A stretch of 64,000 nucleotides of DNA from an uncultured Kordia sp. Its GTDB lineage: Bacteria; Bacteroidota; Bacteroidia; Flavobacteriales; Flavobacteriaceae. Made by a program: the position numbers and the translations under genes. Location: NCBI RefSeq assembly GCF_947489565.1, contig NZ_CANLEA010000011.1, positions 168,921-232,920 of the forward strand. The letters run 5' to 3'. Positions 28,327-38,188 of this stretch are shown here, piece after piece (position 1 is the first letter of the stretch; the number at the start of each line of letters is the position of its first letter). The notes below the pieces were generated by a model. The model did not search any database. It worked only from the letters and a program-made list of their open reading frames with translations, and was not told where the DNA came from.

Positions 28327-28334
28327 TATTTTTG
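28327..28334 (+). promoter_or_regulatory. -7 box of the giant repeat protein gene
   Basis: TATTTTTG fits TAnnTTTG and lies 94 bases before the ATG at 28429. The sequence just downstream (TTTTGTGTT, GAGAA, CACCCC) recurs in front of the paralogous gene at 35180, so promoter and leader appear to have been duplicated together. Confidence 0.6.
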
Positions 28335-28428
28335 TGTTCGAGAATTAAGCCGCTCACCCCAAACTTATTTTAAACAAAACCTATTAGTGTACGATGGTAC
28401 ATATAATAGTTAACTAAACAGCAAATCA

Positions 28429-31400
28429 ATGAAGACTAAAATTACTCTTTTGGTCCTAACAGCCTTATTAGGACTAACGACTGTTTTCGCTAATTCAATG
28501 CCCACAAGCGAAAATGTTGTCGAGAATGAAATGATGACTACTGCAGATGATAACCTTATCATCATATCCGCAGGAAAAAGAATTTACTCACTCGACATGA
28601 ACACGTACAACGCTACGTTGTTGGCAACATCACCTTATGTAAACGAAATCAACTCTATCGCTACTGATGCGAGCACGGGATGGTTTTTTTACGTTTCTAA
28701 CCACATCTCTAGCTACAACTGGACGGTTTATGGTTACAATGTACATTCAAACGTACACAAAAACTTTGGATCAGTAAGAAACTTTTTTACAAGTTCTGGT
28801 CACGCGTATTCTTCTAGAGGTCTAGCTTCTGGTGGAGCAACTTTCTATAACGGGAAATTATATTTCGCAATGGAATATCCTGTTTATTGCTACTACTACA
28901 GAGACGGAAGAAGAACAACAAGCAATTCTAATCCTAAAGATGAATTAGATAACAATCCAAGATCGGCAGGAACAGTGTCAACTGGAATGTTTACTAGAGG
29001 AACAGACTCTAGAAATTCATCTACGGAAGCTGACGAAACTGACAACGGAGGAAGAGACGGAAACGGAGAAACTCCAGCAGATTTCGTAGTTATCGAAGCT
29101 GAAGAAGCAAACGCTGCAAATGACAATGTAAATGACTACATTCCTGAAGAGGAGTTGCCAGATGCAGAGACAGAAGGACAAAATCCGGATGAAGCATTAC
29201 AACAAAGAGGAGATAGAAATTCTTATCAATCAGAATCATACTCTTACAACTACTACCACAGTTCATACAACAACAATATCTACTTATTGGAAATTTCTTT
29301 CAATGGATTATCTGATATTTCTGGACAAACTACTTCTGTAGCTAACGGAACACCTGTATATGACAACTGGTGGTACTCTAGTTTCCTTTACAAAGGAGAA
29401 CTTGGAGATATCGTTGTAGGTGACAATGGTCAAATGTACGCTGCTACTTCTTATCAAGTACAAGCATATAACTTCAATAGCAACAGATATGACTGGGCTA
29501 ACAACGAAGATATTTATGCTCAAATGGCAAAAGATAAGCACAGTAACTTACAGTTATTAAAGAACAAGAGAACATACACTACGTATTACTACTATGGATG
29601 TCCTCAAAATTCATACGTTACAAAAAGTTATGTGCAAAAATATACTGCACCATCTAGCTTAAGAACTTATAATAACATCCAATTAGGTGCATTAAATGAA
29701 ATTACTGGTTTGAACCCAGAAGATGTTGGTCAAATTACAGATGCATCAGATTATGTTAACTTAACGCCACCTGTATCTTACAAAGTGAAAGGTATCGTAT
29801 ACGATGATAACAACGAGAACGGAAACTTTAACGGAGGACAAGGAGAAACTTTAACATCAGGAGTTACAGTAACATTATATGCTGATAACAACAATGATGG
29901 TGCTTTAGATTCTGGAGATACAGTAATCGATTCTCAAGCTACTGATGCAAACGGAGCTTATGTTTTCAACAATATTGATGTTGCAAACACATTAGTTCAA
30001 GTAACTGTACCAAACAATACAACTACAACTACCTACACATCAACAACTCCAGAAGTTGTAGCTGTAGCAGGTGGTACAAATGATGTAACTGTTGATTTCG
30101 GAATCAACGAAGCATTAATTCCAGTAAACTACGATGTTTTCGGAACTGTTTATGATGACAACAACGAAGATGCAGTATTTGATAACGGAGAAGCTGGATT
30201 AGCAAACGTTACATTAACATTATATAACGATACAAATGCTGATGGAGTATTAGATACTACTGATACATTAATTGCTACGACTACTTCAGGAACAGATGGT
30301 TCATATAGCTTCTTACACGTATGTGTTCAAAATACAATTGTAGCGGTAACAGTTCCAACAAATACTGGAGACTTTACATACACATTAACAACTGCAGGAA
30401 CGCAAGCGATTGATGCAATCAACACTGATGTAACAGGAGTTGACTTCGGAGTTAACGAAGAGCAAGTAATTAGCTATGCTATCTCAGGAAATGTATACGA
30501 TGATAACGACGAAAGTGGAGCACAAGATGCTGGAGAAGATAACTTAGACGCTATCACAGTAACTTTATATAATGACAGTAACGCAAACGGAGCTGTTGAT
30601 GCTGGAGAAGCAGTAATCGCAACAGCAACAACTGCAGTAGACGGAACATATAGCTTTGCAGGAGTAACAGTACAAAATACAGTAGTAGCTGTAACAGTAC
30701 CAGGAAACACTGCAGATTTCACATATGTATTAACTACAGCTGGTGAAGTAAATACAAGTTCTACAAACGTAAATGTTGACAATGTAAACTTCGGTATCAA
30801 CGAAGAGCAAGTAATCAACTATGCAATCTCAGGAAATGTATACGATGATAACGATGAAAGTGGAGCACAAGATGCTGGAGAAGATAACTTAGATGCTATC
30901 ACAGTAACTTTATATGATGACAGTAACGCAAACGGAGCTGTTGATGCTGGAGAAGCAGTAATCGCAACAGCAACAACTGCAGTAGACGGAACATATAGCT
31001 TTGCAGGAGTAACAGTACAAAATACAGTAGTAGCTGTAACAGTACCAGGAAACACTGCAGATTTCACATACACATTAACAACAGCTGGAGAAATAAACAC
31101 TAGCTCTACAAACGTAAATGTTGACAATGTAAACTTTGGAATCAATGAAGTAGAAGTTATTGACTACAACATCTCAGGAGTTGTATTTGATGATGATAAC
31201 GATAGTGGAGATATTAACCCATCTGAGGGAAGAATTCAAAATGTAGTTGTAAGATTATATGAGGATGTTAACGCTGACGGTAATTTAGATACTAATGACA
31301 ATCAATTAGCTACAACAGCTACAGGTTCAGATGGTACATACCAATTTAGCAATGTAACTAACAGAAATACTTTAGTAGAATTTACAATTCCAGGGAACTC

Positions 31401-34400
31401 ACCAAACTTTACATACAGAGCAACAACTCCAGAAGTAGTTGCTGTTACAGGAACAACAACAGATGTAACTGATGTAAACTTTGGAGTTAACGAAGAGCAA
31501 GTGATCGATTATAGTATATCAGGAACTGTATTTGATGATGACAATGAGAATGGAACACAAGATGCTGGAGAAGGAACATTAGACGGAATCACAGTAACAT
31601 TATATGCTGATAACAATGCTGATGGAAACTTAGATGTAGCTGATACAACACTTACTTCAACTACAACAGGTACTAACGGAGCATACAGTTTCTCAAACAT
31701 TACAACAGAAAATGTATTAGCAGTAGTAACTGTACCAGGAAACACTGCAACATTCACATATGTATTAACAACATCAAATACGCAAGCTGTAAGTTCATTA
31801 ATTACAGATGTAAATGGTTTAGACTTTGGAGTAAACGAAAACTTAGTAATCGATTACAATATCTCAGGAACTGTATACGATGATGATAACGCTAACGGAG
31901 TAAATGATACAGAAGCTGGATTAGATGCTATCACAGTTAAATTATATTCTGATAACGATGCTAGTGGAACATTAACTGCTGGTGACGGACTTTTAGAAAT
32001 TGCTGCAACTGCAACAGACGGAACATATAGCTTTACAAATGTTACAACTCAGTTTACACTAGTTGGAGTTGAAGTACCTGCAAACACTACAGACTTTACA
32101 TACACAGCTACAACAGCTGTGAAGTTAGGAGTTAGTTCAACAATTACTGATGTAACTGACCAAGACTTTGGAATCAATAAAGTTCAAATTATCAACTACA
32201 ACATCTCAGGAAATGTATTTGATGATGATAACCAAAACACTGCTATTGATGCAGGTGAGCGTGCATTAGAAAATGTTACATTAACATTATATGCTGATAA
32301 CGACGGAAACGGAAGAGTTGGAGGAGCTGATACAGTAATCTCTACAACAACTTCTGCTAACGACGGAACATACAGCTTCTCAAATGTAACTGTAGAAAGA
32401 ACAGTAGTTGCTATCACAGTACCTGCTAACACACCAGAACTTACATACACATTAACAACTGCTGCTTCTGCGAACACTAGTTCAACAACTGCAGATGTAA
32501 ACAATGTTGATTTTGGAGTGAATCGTGAAGAAATTATCTTATACAATATCTCAGGAACTGTATTTGATGATGATGATGCAAGTGGAGTTAGAGAAACTGG
32601 TGAAGGATTTATCGGAGCAGTAACACTTACTTTATATAATGATGTTGACGGAAACGGAAGACTTGGTGCAGCTGATACTGTAATCGGAACAACGACTACA
32701 AGCACAATGTCAGGAGCTTATAACTTTACAGGTGTAACAGTTAGAAATACGTTAGTAGCGGTAACAGTACCAACAGATACTGCAACATTTACTTACACGT
32801 TAACAACATCAGGAACTTTAGCAATAAGCTCAACAATTACTGATGTAAATAACCAAGACTTTGGAATTGATAGAGCTGCTATCGTAAACTATAACATCTT
32901 CGGAACTGTTTATGATGATGACAACGAAAATGCAAATCTTGACAGCACTGAAGCAGGAAGACTAGAAAACGTAACATTAACATTATATGTTGATGATGAT
33001 GCTGATGGAAGATTAGGTAGCGGAGATACAGTTATTGAGACTACAACTTCTGCAGCAGATGGAACATATTCTTTCCTTAATGTAACGGTTGAAAACACTG
33101 TGGTTGCGATTACAATTCCACAAAATACAGCTGACTATATCTTTACATTAACTACAGATGCTAGATTAAATATTAGTTCAGTAAATACAGACGTAACTAA
33201 CCAAGACTTTGGAGTTAATAAAGTAGCTACTACATACACAGTTTCAGGAAACGTATTCAACGATGAAAACGGAGATGGAGCTAATGCTTCAACTGAGGCA
33301 GGATTAAGAGGAGTAACTGTTAACTTATACGAAGATGTAAACGGAAACGGAAGAATTGATAGAGGTGAGCCACTTATCGCTACAACAGCTTCTGATAGAA
33401 GTGGAAACTACCAGTTCTCTGGAATTACTGCTACAAACGTAATTGTTCAAGTAGTTGTACCATCGAACACTGCAGATTTCACATTCAGTGCAACAACACC
33501 AGTAAATGTAGTATTAACTGGAGGAGTTTCAACAACAGTTGATTTCGGTATCCAAAGAACAGTAGTAATTTTATACAACATTTCAGGAGTTATTTGGGAT
33601 GATCAAAATTCTGACCAAGTAAAAGATCCAAGCGAAACTAGATTAGTTGGAATTGGAGTAACTCTTTTCGAAGATGTAAATGCAGATGGTGCATTAGATG
33701 CAGGTGATAGATCATTAAGTACAATCACTACTTCTACAACTGGAGGATACCAATTCTCTAACGTAAACCTTAGAAATGTATTAGTTGTACCTACGTTACC
33801 AGCAGACGGAACGTTTACAACACCAGATAACAGAGCTATCTCTAGTATCAATACAGATGCTGTTGATGTTGACTTCGGTATTAGAATTGCAAATACATTA
33901 TACCAAGTAACAGGAGTTGTATTCAACGATCAAAACGAAAATGGTGTTGCAGATCCAGGAGAAGAGTCTCTTAACGGATTACCAGTTGAGATCTATGCAG
34001 ATTCTGATAGTGATGGAGTATTTGATCCTAACTTAGATGCCTTAGTAGCATTTACACAAACATCAAATGGTGGATTCGGATTCTTAGATCCTAACTACCT
34101 TGTAGATGATATTCCTCCAGGAGAAGTATTCATCGTAGTAGTTCTTCCAGAAGATACAATCTTTGAAACATATACTAATACGTATGACCCAGATTCAGGA
34201 ACAGCTAGTCCTGACGGAATTTACAGAACTGTAATGGTAGCTGACTTATTTAACATTGACTTCGGAGTTAAGTATGAAAATACAAACTCTACTTCAAGAG
34301 CTAACAACGGTGATGTAATGTTTACAAATGGAAGCGCAATTAGCGAAGCTCCAGAAGATGTATCAGAAAGATTAAGATTATATCCAAACCCAACGGTTAG

Positions 34401-34605
34401 ACAAATCGCAATCAACGCTGAAGAGTTCTCAGGAGACGTTAACGTTGAAATTTACAATGATAGAGGTTACAAAGTAATGTCTACTACTGTAAGTCAATTT
34501 GCAGGTGAGTACAAAATAGGTGTTGAAAGATTAGCACCAGGAATGTACTATGCTCAATTTGAAGCAGGAAACAAACGTGCTAGTAAGAAGTTTATCAAAC
34601 AATAA
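28429..34605 (+). CDS. Giant secreted SdrD/Cna-B-type repeat protein with T9SS sorting domain
   Basis: The 2058-residue surface protein has a signal peptide at residues 1-22 (hydrophobic to VFA). Residues 40-440 form a Tyr/Ser/Asn-rich domain, possibly propeller-like (AGKRIYSLDMNTY), with an acidic low-complexity stretch near 210-265. Thirteen repeats of about 110-115 residues follow, each opening like YNISGTVFDDDN and ending near VDFGVN; these are SdrD B-like/Cna-B folds with Asp/Asn-rich, probably calcium-binding loops. The last 75 residues (RLYPNPTV to KKFIKQ) are a type A T9SS sorting domain. Repeats three and four are nearly identical in DNA. Codon choice favours AAC, TTC and ATC more than in its paralogue, which suggests high expression. 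An adhesin or matrix role is inference. Confidence 0.88.
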   Translation: MKTKITLLVLTALLGLTTVFANSMPTSENVVENEMMTTADDNLIIISAGKRIYSLDMNTYNATLLATSPYVNEINSIATDASTGWFFYVSNHISSYNWTVYGYNVHSNVHKNFGSVRNFFTSSGHAYSSRGLASGGATFYNGKLYFAMEYPVYCYYYRDGRRTTSNSNPKDELDNNPRSAGTVSTGMFTRGTDSRNSSTEADETDNGGRDGNGETPADFVVIEAEEANAANDNVNDYIPEEELPDAETEGQNPDEALQQRGDRNSYQSESYSYNYYHSSYNNNIYLLEISFNGLSDISGQTTSVANGTPVYDNWWYSSFLYKGELGDIVVGDNGQMYAATSYQVQAYNFNSNRYDWANNEDIYAQMAKDKHSNLQLLKNKRTYTTYYYYGCPQNSYVTKSYVQKYTAPSSLRTYNNIQLGALNEITGLNPEDVGQITDASDYVNLTPPVSYKVKGIVYDDNNENGNFNGGQGETLTSGVTVTLYADNNNDGALDSGDTVIDSQATDANGAYVFNNIDVANTLVQVTVPNNTTTTTYTSTTPEVVAVAGGTNDVTVDFGINEALIPVNYDVFGTVYDDNNEDAVFDNGEAGLANVTLTLYNDTNADGVLDTTDTLIATTTSGTDGSYSFLHVCVQNTIVAVTVPTNTGDFTYTLTTAGTQAIDAINTDVTGVDFGVNEEQVISYAISGNVYDDNDESGAQDAGEDNLDAITVTLYNDSNANGAVDAGEAVIATATTAVDGTYSFAGVTVQNTVVAVTVPGNTADFTYVLTTAGEVNTSSTNVNVDNVNFGINEEQVINYAISGNVYDDNDESGAQDAGEDNLDAITVTLYDDSNANGAVDAGEAVIATATTAVDGTYSFAGVTVQNTVVAVTVPGNTADFTYTLTTAGEINTSSTNVNVDNVNFGINEVEVIDYNISGVVFDDDNDSGDINPSEGRIQNVVVRLYEDVNADGNLDTNDNQLATTATGSDGTYQFSNVTNRNTLVEFTIPGNSPNFTYRATTPEVVAVTGTTTDVTDVNFGVNEEQVIDYSISGTVFDDDNENGTQDAGEGTLDGITVTLYADNNADGNLDVADTTLTSTTTGTNGAYSFSNITTENVLAVVTVPGNTATFTYVLTTSNTQAVSSLITDVNGLDFGVNENLVIDYNISGTVYDDDNANGVNDTEAGLDAITVKLYSDNDASGTLTAGDGLLEIAATATDGTYSFTNVTTQFTLVGVEVPANTTDFTYTATTAVKLGVSSTITDVTDQDFGINKVQIINYNISGNVFDDDNQNTAIDAGERALENVTLTLYADNDGNGRVGGADTVISTTTSANDGTYSFSNVTVERTVVAITVPANTPELTYTLTTAASANTSSTTADVNNVDFGVNREEIILYNISGTVFDDDDASGVRETGEGFIGAVTLTLYNDVDGNGRLGAADTVIGTTTTSTMSGAYNFTGVTVRNTLVAVTVPTDTATFTYTLTTSGTLAISSTITDVNNQDFGIDRAAIVNYNIFGTVYDDDNENANLDSTEAGRLENVTLTLYVDDDADGRLGSGDTVIETTTSAADGTYSFLNVTVENTVVAITIPQNTADYIFTLTTDARLNISSVNTDVTNQDFGVNKVATTYTVSGNVFNDENGDGANASTEAGLRGVTVNLYEDVNGNGRIDRGEPLIATTASDRSGNYQFSGITATNVIVQVVVPSNTADFTFSATTPVNVVLTGGVSTTVDFGIQRTVVILYNISGVIWDDQNSDQVKDPSETRLVGIGVTLFEDVNADGALDAGDRSLSTITTSTTGGYQFSNVNLRNVLVVPTLPADGTFTTPDNRAISSINTDAVDVDFGIRIANTLYQVTGVVFNDQNENGVADPGEESLNGLPVEIYADSDSDGVFDPNLDALVAFTQTSNGGFGFLDPNYLVDDIPPGEVFIVVVLPEDTIFETYTNTYDPDSGTASPDGIYRTVMVADLFNIDFGVKYENTNSTSRANNGDVMFTNGSAISEAPEDVSERLRLYPNPTVRQIAINAEEFSGDVNVEIYNDRGYKVMSTTVSQFAGEYKIGVERLAPGMYYAQFEAGNKRASKKFIKQ
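30470..31145 (+). repeat. Two nearly identical 345-bp tandem units inside the repeat protein gene
   Basis: The segment starting ATCTCAGGAA at 30481 recurs at 30826, a spacing of 345 bases (115 codons), with only scattered base changes over the unit. The other repeats of the gene are much more diverged, so this is a recent in-frame duplication or a conversion event. Confidence 0.9.
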
Positions 34606-34633
34606 TTAATAGCAAGTACCCTATAACCTTAAG

Positions 34634-34660
34634 AAAAGCCGCTGAAAAGCGGCTTTTTTT
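34634..34660 (+). terminator. Rho-independent terminator of the giant repeat protein gene
   Basis: A 10-bp stem (AAAAGCCGCT / AGCGGCTTTT) with a GAAA loop is followed by a T run, 29 bases after the stop. A degenerate copy follows the paralogous gene. Confidence 0.9.
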
Positions 34661-35075
34661 ATTCCCTATATTTAATGCCTTTAGACTTCACTCGTTAGTA
34701 AACGATTAAAGTTTGTAAACACATTACATTGAAAATAATTCTAAGTTTACATAAAAGGAACTTTCTTCACAATCTTTCATAAGAACTTACTAAGCAAAAA
34801 TTCAGCTTTTGGTTCTTTTCTTTGTTTCATAGTAAACTTTTTCTAGATACTTATACTTTGTAATCATCAAGAGAAAATATCATTTTGTTAATTGTAAAAA
34901 ATGTAAGTTAATACAGTTTTAATTGATCATATTTTTAATATAAAACATGAATTAATTGATCAAAACAGTGTTTTTTAGTCGCAATCAAGTAGTCTAAAAA
35001 CTACAAAAATCAAGTCTTCATCGCTCATTTTTGTTTATTCATCTAAATTATGCAAGGATGTAAGATAAAGCTTAA

Positions 35076-35083
35076 TAATTTTG
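35076..35083 (+). promoter_or_regulatory. -7 box of the second repeat protein gene
   Basis: TAATTTTG matches TAnnTTTG and lies 96 bases before the chosen ATG at 35180, almost the same distance as for the paralogue. The following leader shares TTTTGTGTT, GAGAA and CACCCC in the same order. Confidence 0.6.
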
Positions 35084-35179
35084 TGTTTGAGAAATAAAAA
35101 TCACCCCGAAATCCATTATTAACCTATTCTTATTATGTATGAAAAATGCATAATAATTACCCAAAAAACCAATCACTTA

Positions 35180-38077
35180 ATGAAAACACTTACCCTAAGT
35201 GCAATGACACTGTTATTTGCATGCCTAACGCTGAACGCATTCAACTTTTCAGCAAACAAAACCCTCGACACTTCAATTGAAATAACCAACACGGAAGAAA
35301 ATGCTTCTGCATCGGTAGATCTCAATGGTTTTTTATTTGAATTTTTAGGAGTACACTATAATCTTGATGGAACTTCAACTTGGACTTACAAAGTCACAGG
35401 AAATGGAGCAAGAAGAAATTTATCACACTGGAAACTTAAATTATTAGACGAACACAATGTTATATCTTCTTCTCCGAATACATGGGAAGTACATGTAGAT
35501 CCTCATTTTCAATATTACGGTATTAAATGGGATTCATCCGTAAACAAAAATGGAGGAATGAAAACATTTTCATTTACATTAGATGGCAGATATGAAGTAG
35601 GAGCTGTTGACTTTGGATATAAAGCTGGAAGAAAGCTATTTCACGGTATTATTCAAGGACCAACAACACCTTTAACGAATGCTATTTCTGGAACGGTATT
35701 TAATGATACTAACTCAAATGGTGTTATAGATGGTGTAGAAGGATTTCTTTCAGAAGTTCAAGTCAACTTATATGATGATGCGAATGCCAATGGAATCATA
35801 GATAGTGGTGATGCATTACTAGAAACTCAAATTACAGATGGAGTTGGTGGTTATATTTTTTCAAGCACCACGGCATTACATGTAATTGTTGAAGCAGAAC
35901 TACCATCAAATACAACAGATTATTCTTATGAAGCTACCACAGCCTTAACAACTTCAATATTTTTGACCGCAGATGATGTTACAAATATTGATTTTGGAAT
36001 CAAAAGAACACAAAACGTTTTTTATAATATTTCAGGAATTGTATACGATGATAATAATCAAAATGGAATATATGAAGGAGAAGTTGGTTTAGCTGCTGTA
36101 GAAGTAAAAATGTATGATGACGCAAACGCAAACGGAACGTTAGATGACAATGAGCAATTAATAGCAACAACAAATACAGATACTAATGGAGCCTACATGT
36201 TTACACAGGTGATGCTCACGCATGTTGTTGTAGAAGTAGTTAAACCTAGAAATACAGGAGCATTTGAATACATTGCAACAAATGATGTACAAGAAGCAAT
36301 TACGATGTTGAATCAAAATATCATGGATGTTAACTTTGGAATTGATAAAACACAAACCACAAATTATAATATTTCAGGAAATGTTTTTGATGACACCAAT
36401 GCTAATAGCACTATAGATTTCGGAGAAGGCGCATTGCAGAACATTACACTTACATTATATGCTGATCATAATACCAATGGAATACTTGATAGTGTAGATA
36501 CAATCATTGAGACTGTGGTGACAGGTGCAGACGGAACATATTCATTCCTGAATATAACAATTGAAAATACGTTAGTTAAAATCACAGTGCCGCAAACTAC
36601 AACGGACTATACTTATACGTTAACCACAGATGAAATAGTAACTATAAATGCTATAAATACTGATGTAACAAATGTTGACTTTGGTATGCGCAGGGAAATT
36701 ATTTCATATTCAGTTTCAGGAAATGTATTCAACGATGAAAATGGAGATGCTAACAATGATGTAGTAGAAGGAGGTTTGCAAGGAATAACTGTAAATATGT
36801 ATGAAGATCTAAATGGAAACGGAAGAATTGATAGAGGAGAACCATTAATTGAGGCAACGGTTTCAGATAGAAATGGAAACTATCAATTTACTGGAATTAT
36901 ACCATCAAATGTAATAATTCAAATCTTAGTTCCATCAAATACAGCAGACTTTACCTATGCTTCCACAACACCCGTAAGTGTAGCATTAAATACGAGAAAT
37001 TCAACAACTGTTCATTTTGGAATTTTAAGAACGACCGTAATTTTATATAATATTTCAGGAGTTATTTGGGACGATCAAAACGCTGATCAAATCAAAGATT
37101 CAATGGAAGATAGATTATCAGGAATTGTAGTATCACTTTTTGAAGATGTAAATATAGACGGAATCTTAGATGCAGATGATATACCAGTAAGTACAATTAC
37201 TACTTCTGCAACTGGAGCATACCAGTTTTCTAATGTAAACATAAGAAATGTACTGGTGATACCAACATTGCCAGCAAACGGAACGTTTACAACACTAAAT
37301 AACAGAGTAATATCTAGCATCAATACAAATATAGTTGATGTAGACTTTGGAATGAGAGTCACCGATATTTTTTACCAAGTAACAGGAGTTGTATTTAACG
37401 ATCGAAATGAAAATGGTATTGCAGATCCTGAAGAAGAATCTCTCAACGGATTGCCAGTGGAGATTTATGCTGATAGCGACGAAGACGGATTTTTAGATCC
37501 TAATATAGATGCTTTAGTAGCATTTACACAAACATCAAACGGAGGTTTTGGATTCTTAGACCCAAATTATTTAGTAGATGATGTGCCTCCAGGAGATATA
37601 TTTGTTGTAATAATACTGCCGGAAGATACCATTTTTGAAACCTATACAAATACATACGATCCAGATTCTGGAACAGCAAATCCTGATGGAATCTATAAAA
37701 CAGTTATGGAAGGCGACTTATTCAATATTGATTTTGGAGTTAAGTATACAAATACAAACTCAATATTAAGAGCCGAAACTGGAGATGTAATCTTTACAAA
37801 CGGAAGTGCAATTAGTGAAGCTCCAGAAGATATATCAGAAAGATTAAGATTATATCCAAACCCAACAGTTAAAGAAATTGCAATCAACGCTGAAGAGTTC
37901 TCAGGAGATGTAAATGTTGAAATTTACAATGATAGCGGTTACAAAGTAATATCTACAACAGTAAGTCAATTTGGAAGCGAATACAAAATAGGAGTTGAAA
38001 GATTAGCTCCAGGAATGTATTATGCTAAATTCCAATCAAGAAACAAAGTGGCTAGCAAGAAATTTGTGAAAAAATAA
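35180..38077 (+). CDS. Secreted SdrD/Cna-B-type repeat protein with T9SS sorting domain (paralogue)
   Basis: The 965-residue protein starts at ATG 35180, because MKTLTLSAMTLLFACLTLNA is a proper signal peptide; an in-frame ATG 45 bases earlier would spoil it. A unique N-terminal domain (about 40-165) contains NLSHWKLKLLDEH and VDFGYKAGRK; I cannot name its family. Six SdrD B-like repeats follow, and the last three plus the T9SS sorting domain (RLYPNPTV to KKFVKK) are close copies of the end of the 2058-residue protein. The codons are more AT-rich (AAT, TTT, ATT) than in the paralogue. It is probably a cell-surface adhesin or filament secreted by the type IX system. Confidence 0.87.
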   Translation: MKTLTLSAMTLLFACLTLNAFNFSANKTLDTSIEITNTEENASASVDLNGFLFEFLGVHYNLDGTSTWTYKVTGNGARRNLSHWKLKLLDEHNVISSSPNTWEVHVDPHFQYYGIKWDSSVNKNGGMKTFSFTLDGRYEVGAVDFGYKAGRKLFHGIIQGPTTPLTNAISGTVFNDTNSNGVIDGVEGFLSEVQVNLYDDANANGIIDSGDALLETQITDGVGGYIFSSTTALHVIVEAELPSNTTDYSYEATTALTTSIFLTADDVTNIDFGIKRTQNVFYNISGIVYDDNNQNGIYEGEVGLAAVEVKMYDDANANGTLDDNEQLIATTNTDTNGAYMFTQVMLTHVVVEVVKPRNTGAFEYIATNDVQEAITMLNQNIMDVNFGIDKTQTTNYNISGNVFDDTNANSTIDFGEGALQNITLTLYADHNTNGILDSVDTIIETVVTGADGTYSFLNITIENTLVKITVPQTTTDYTYTLTTDEIVTINAINTDVTNVDFGMRREIISYSVSGNVFNDENGDANNDVVEGGLQGITVNMYEDLNGNGRIDRGEPLIEATVSDRNGNYQFTGIIPSNVIIQILVPSNTADFTYASTTPVSVALNTRNSTTVHFGILRTTVILYNISGVIWDDQNADQIKDSMEDRLSGIVVSLFEDVNIDGILDADDIPVSTITTSATGAYQFSNVNIRNVLVIPTLPANGTFTTLNNRVISSINTNIVDVDFGMRVTDIFYQVTGVVFNDRNENGIADPEEESLNGLPVEIYADSDEDGFLDPNIDALVAFTQTSNGGFGFLDPNYLVDDVPPGDIFVVIILPEDTIFETYTNTYDPDSGTANPDGIYKTVMEGDLFNIDFGVKYTNTNSILRAETGDVIFTNGSAISEAPEDISERLRLYPNPTVKEIAINAEEFSGDVNVEIYNDSGYKVISTTVSQFGSEYKIGVERLAPGMYYAKFQSRNKVASKKFVKK

Positions 38078-38106
38078 TGAATCGCAATCACCCTTACAAT
38101 CCCAAG

Positions 38107-38134
38107 AAAAGCTGCTGAAAAGTGGCTTTTCTTA
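38107..38134 (+). terminator. Degenerate terminator after the second repeat protein gene
   Basis: AAAAGCTGCT / AGTGGCTTTT pairs with two G-T wobbles across a GAAA loop and is followed by CTTATTT. It is a decayed copy of the terminator at 34634. Confidence 0.7.
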
Positions 38135-38162
38135 TTTCCTATAGTAAACTGAAATATTAGCG

Positions 38163-38170
38163 TATATTTG
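38163..38170 (+). promoter_or_regulatory. -7 box of the DUF4254 gene
   Basis: TATATTTG matches TAnnTTTG and ends 18 bases before the ATG at 38189. It overlaps an alternative TTG start, which argues that the shorter protein is the real one. No clear -33 element is seen. Confidence 0.55.
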
Positions 38171-38188
38171 CATCAAAATAATAGAATT

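Larger units (their letters stand above)
34606..35179. other. 574-base non-coding region between the two repeat protein genes
   Basis: It holds the terminator at 34634-34660, two direct copies of the palindrome-containing AATTGATCA (34921-34929 and 34954-34962, 33 bases apart), a short inverted repeat built on GTTTTTTAG / CTAAAAAC near 34970-35003, and the -7 box at 35076. I see no credible coding sequence in it. Confidence 0.6.

Noticed and set aside
30474..31145. Two minus-strand frames of 114 and 108 codons inside the giant repeat gene
   Set aside because: They are antisense images of the repeat and only repeat themselves because the DNA does.
34661..35075. A hidden small gene between the repeat protein genes
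   Set aside because: Short frames there are stop-rich and lack promoter or family signs.
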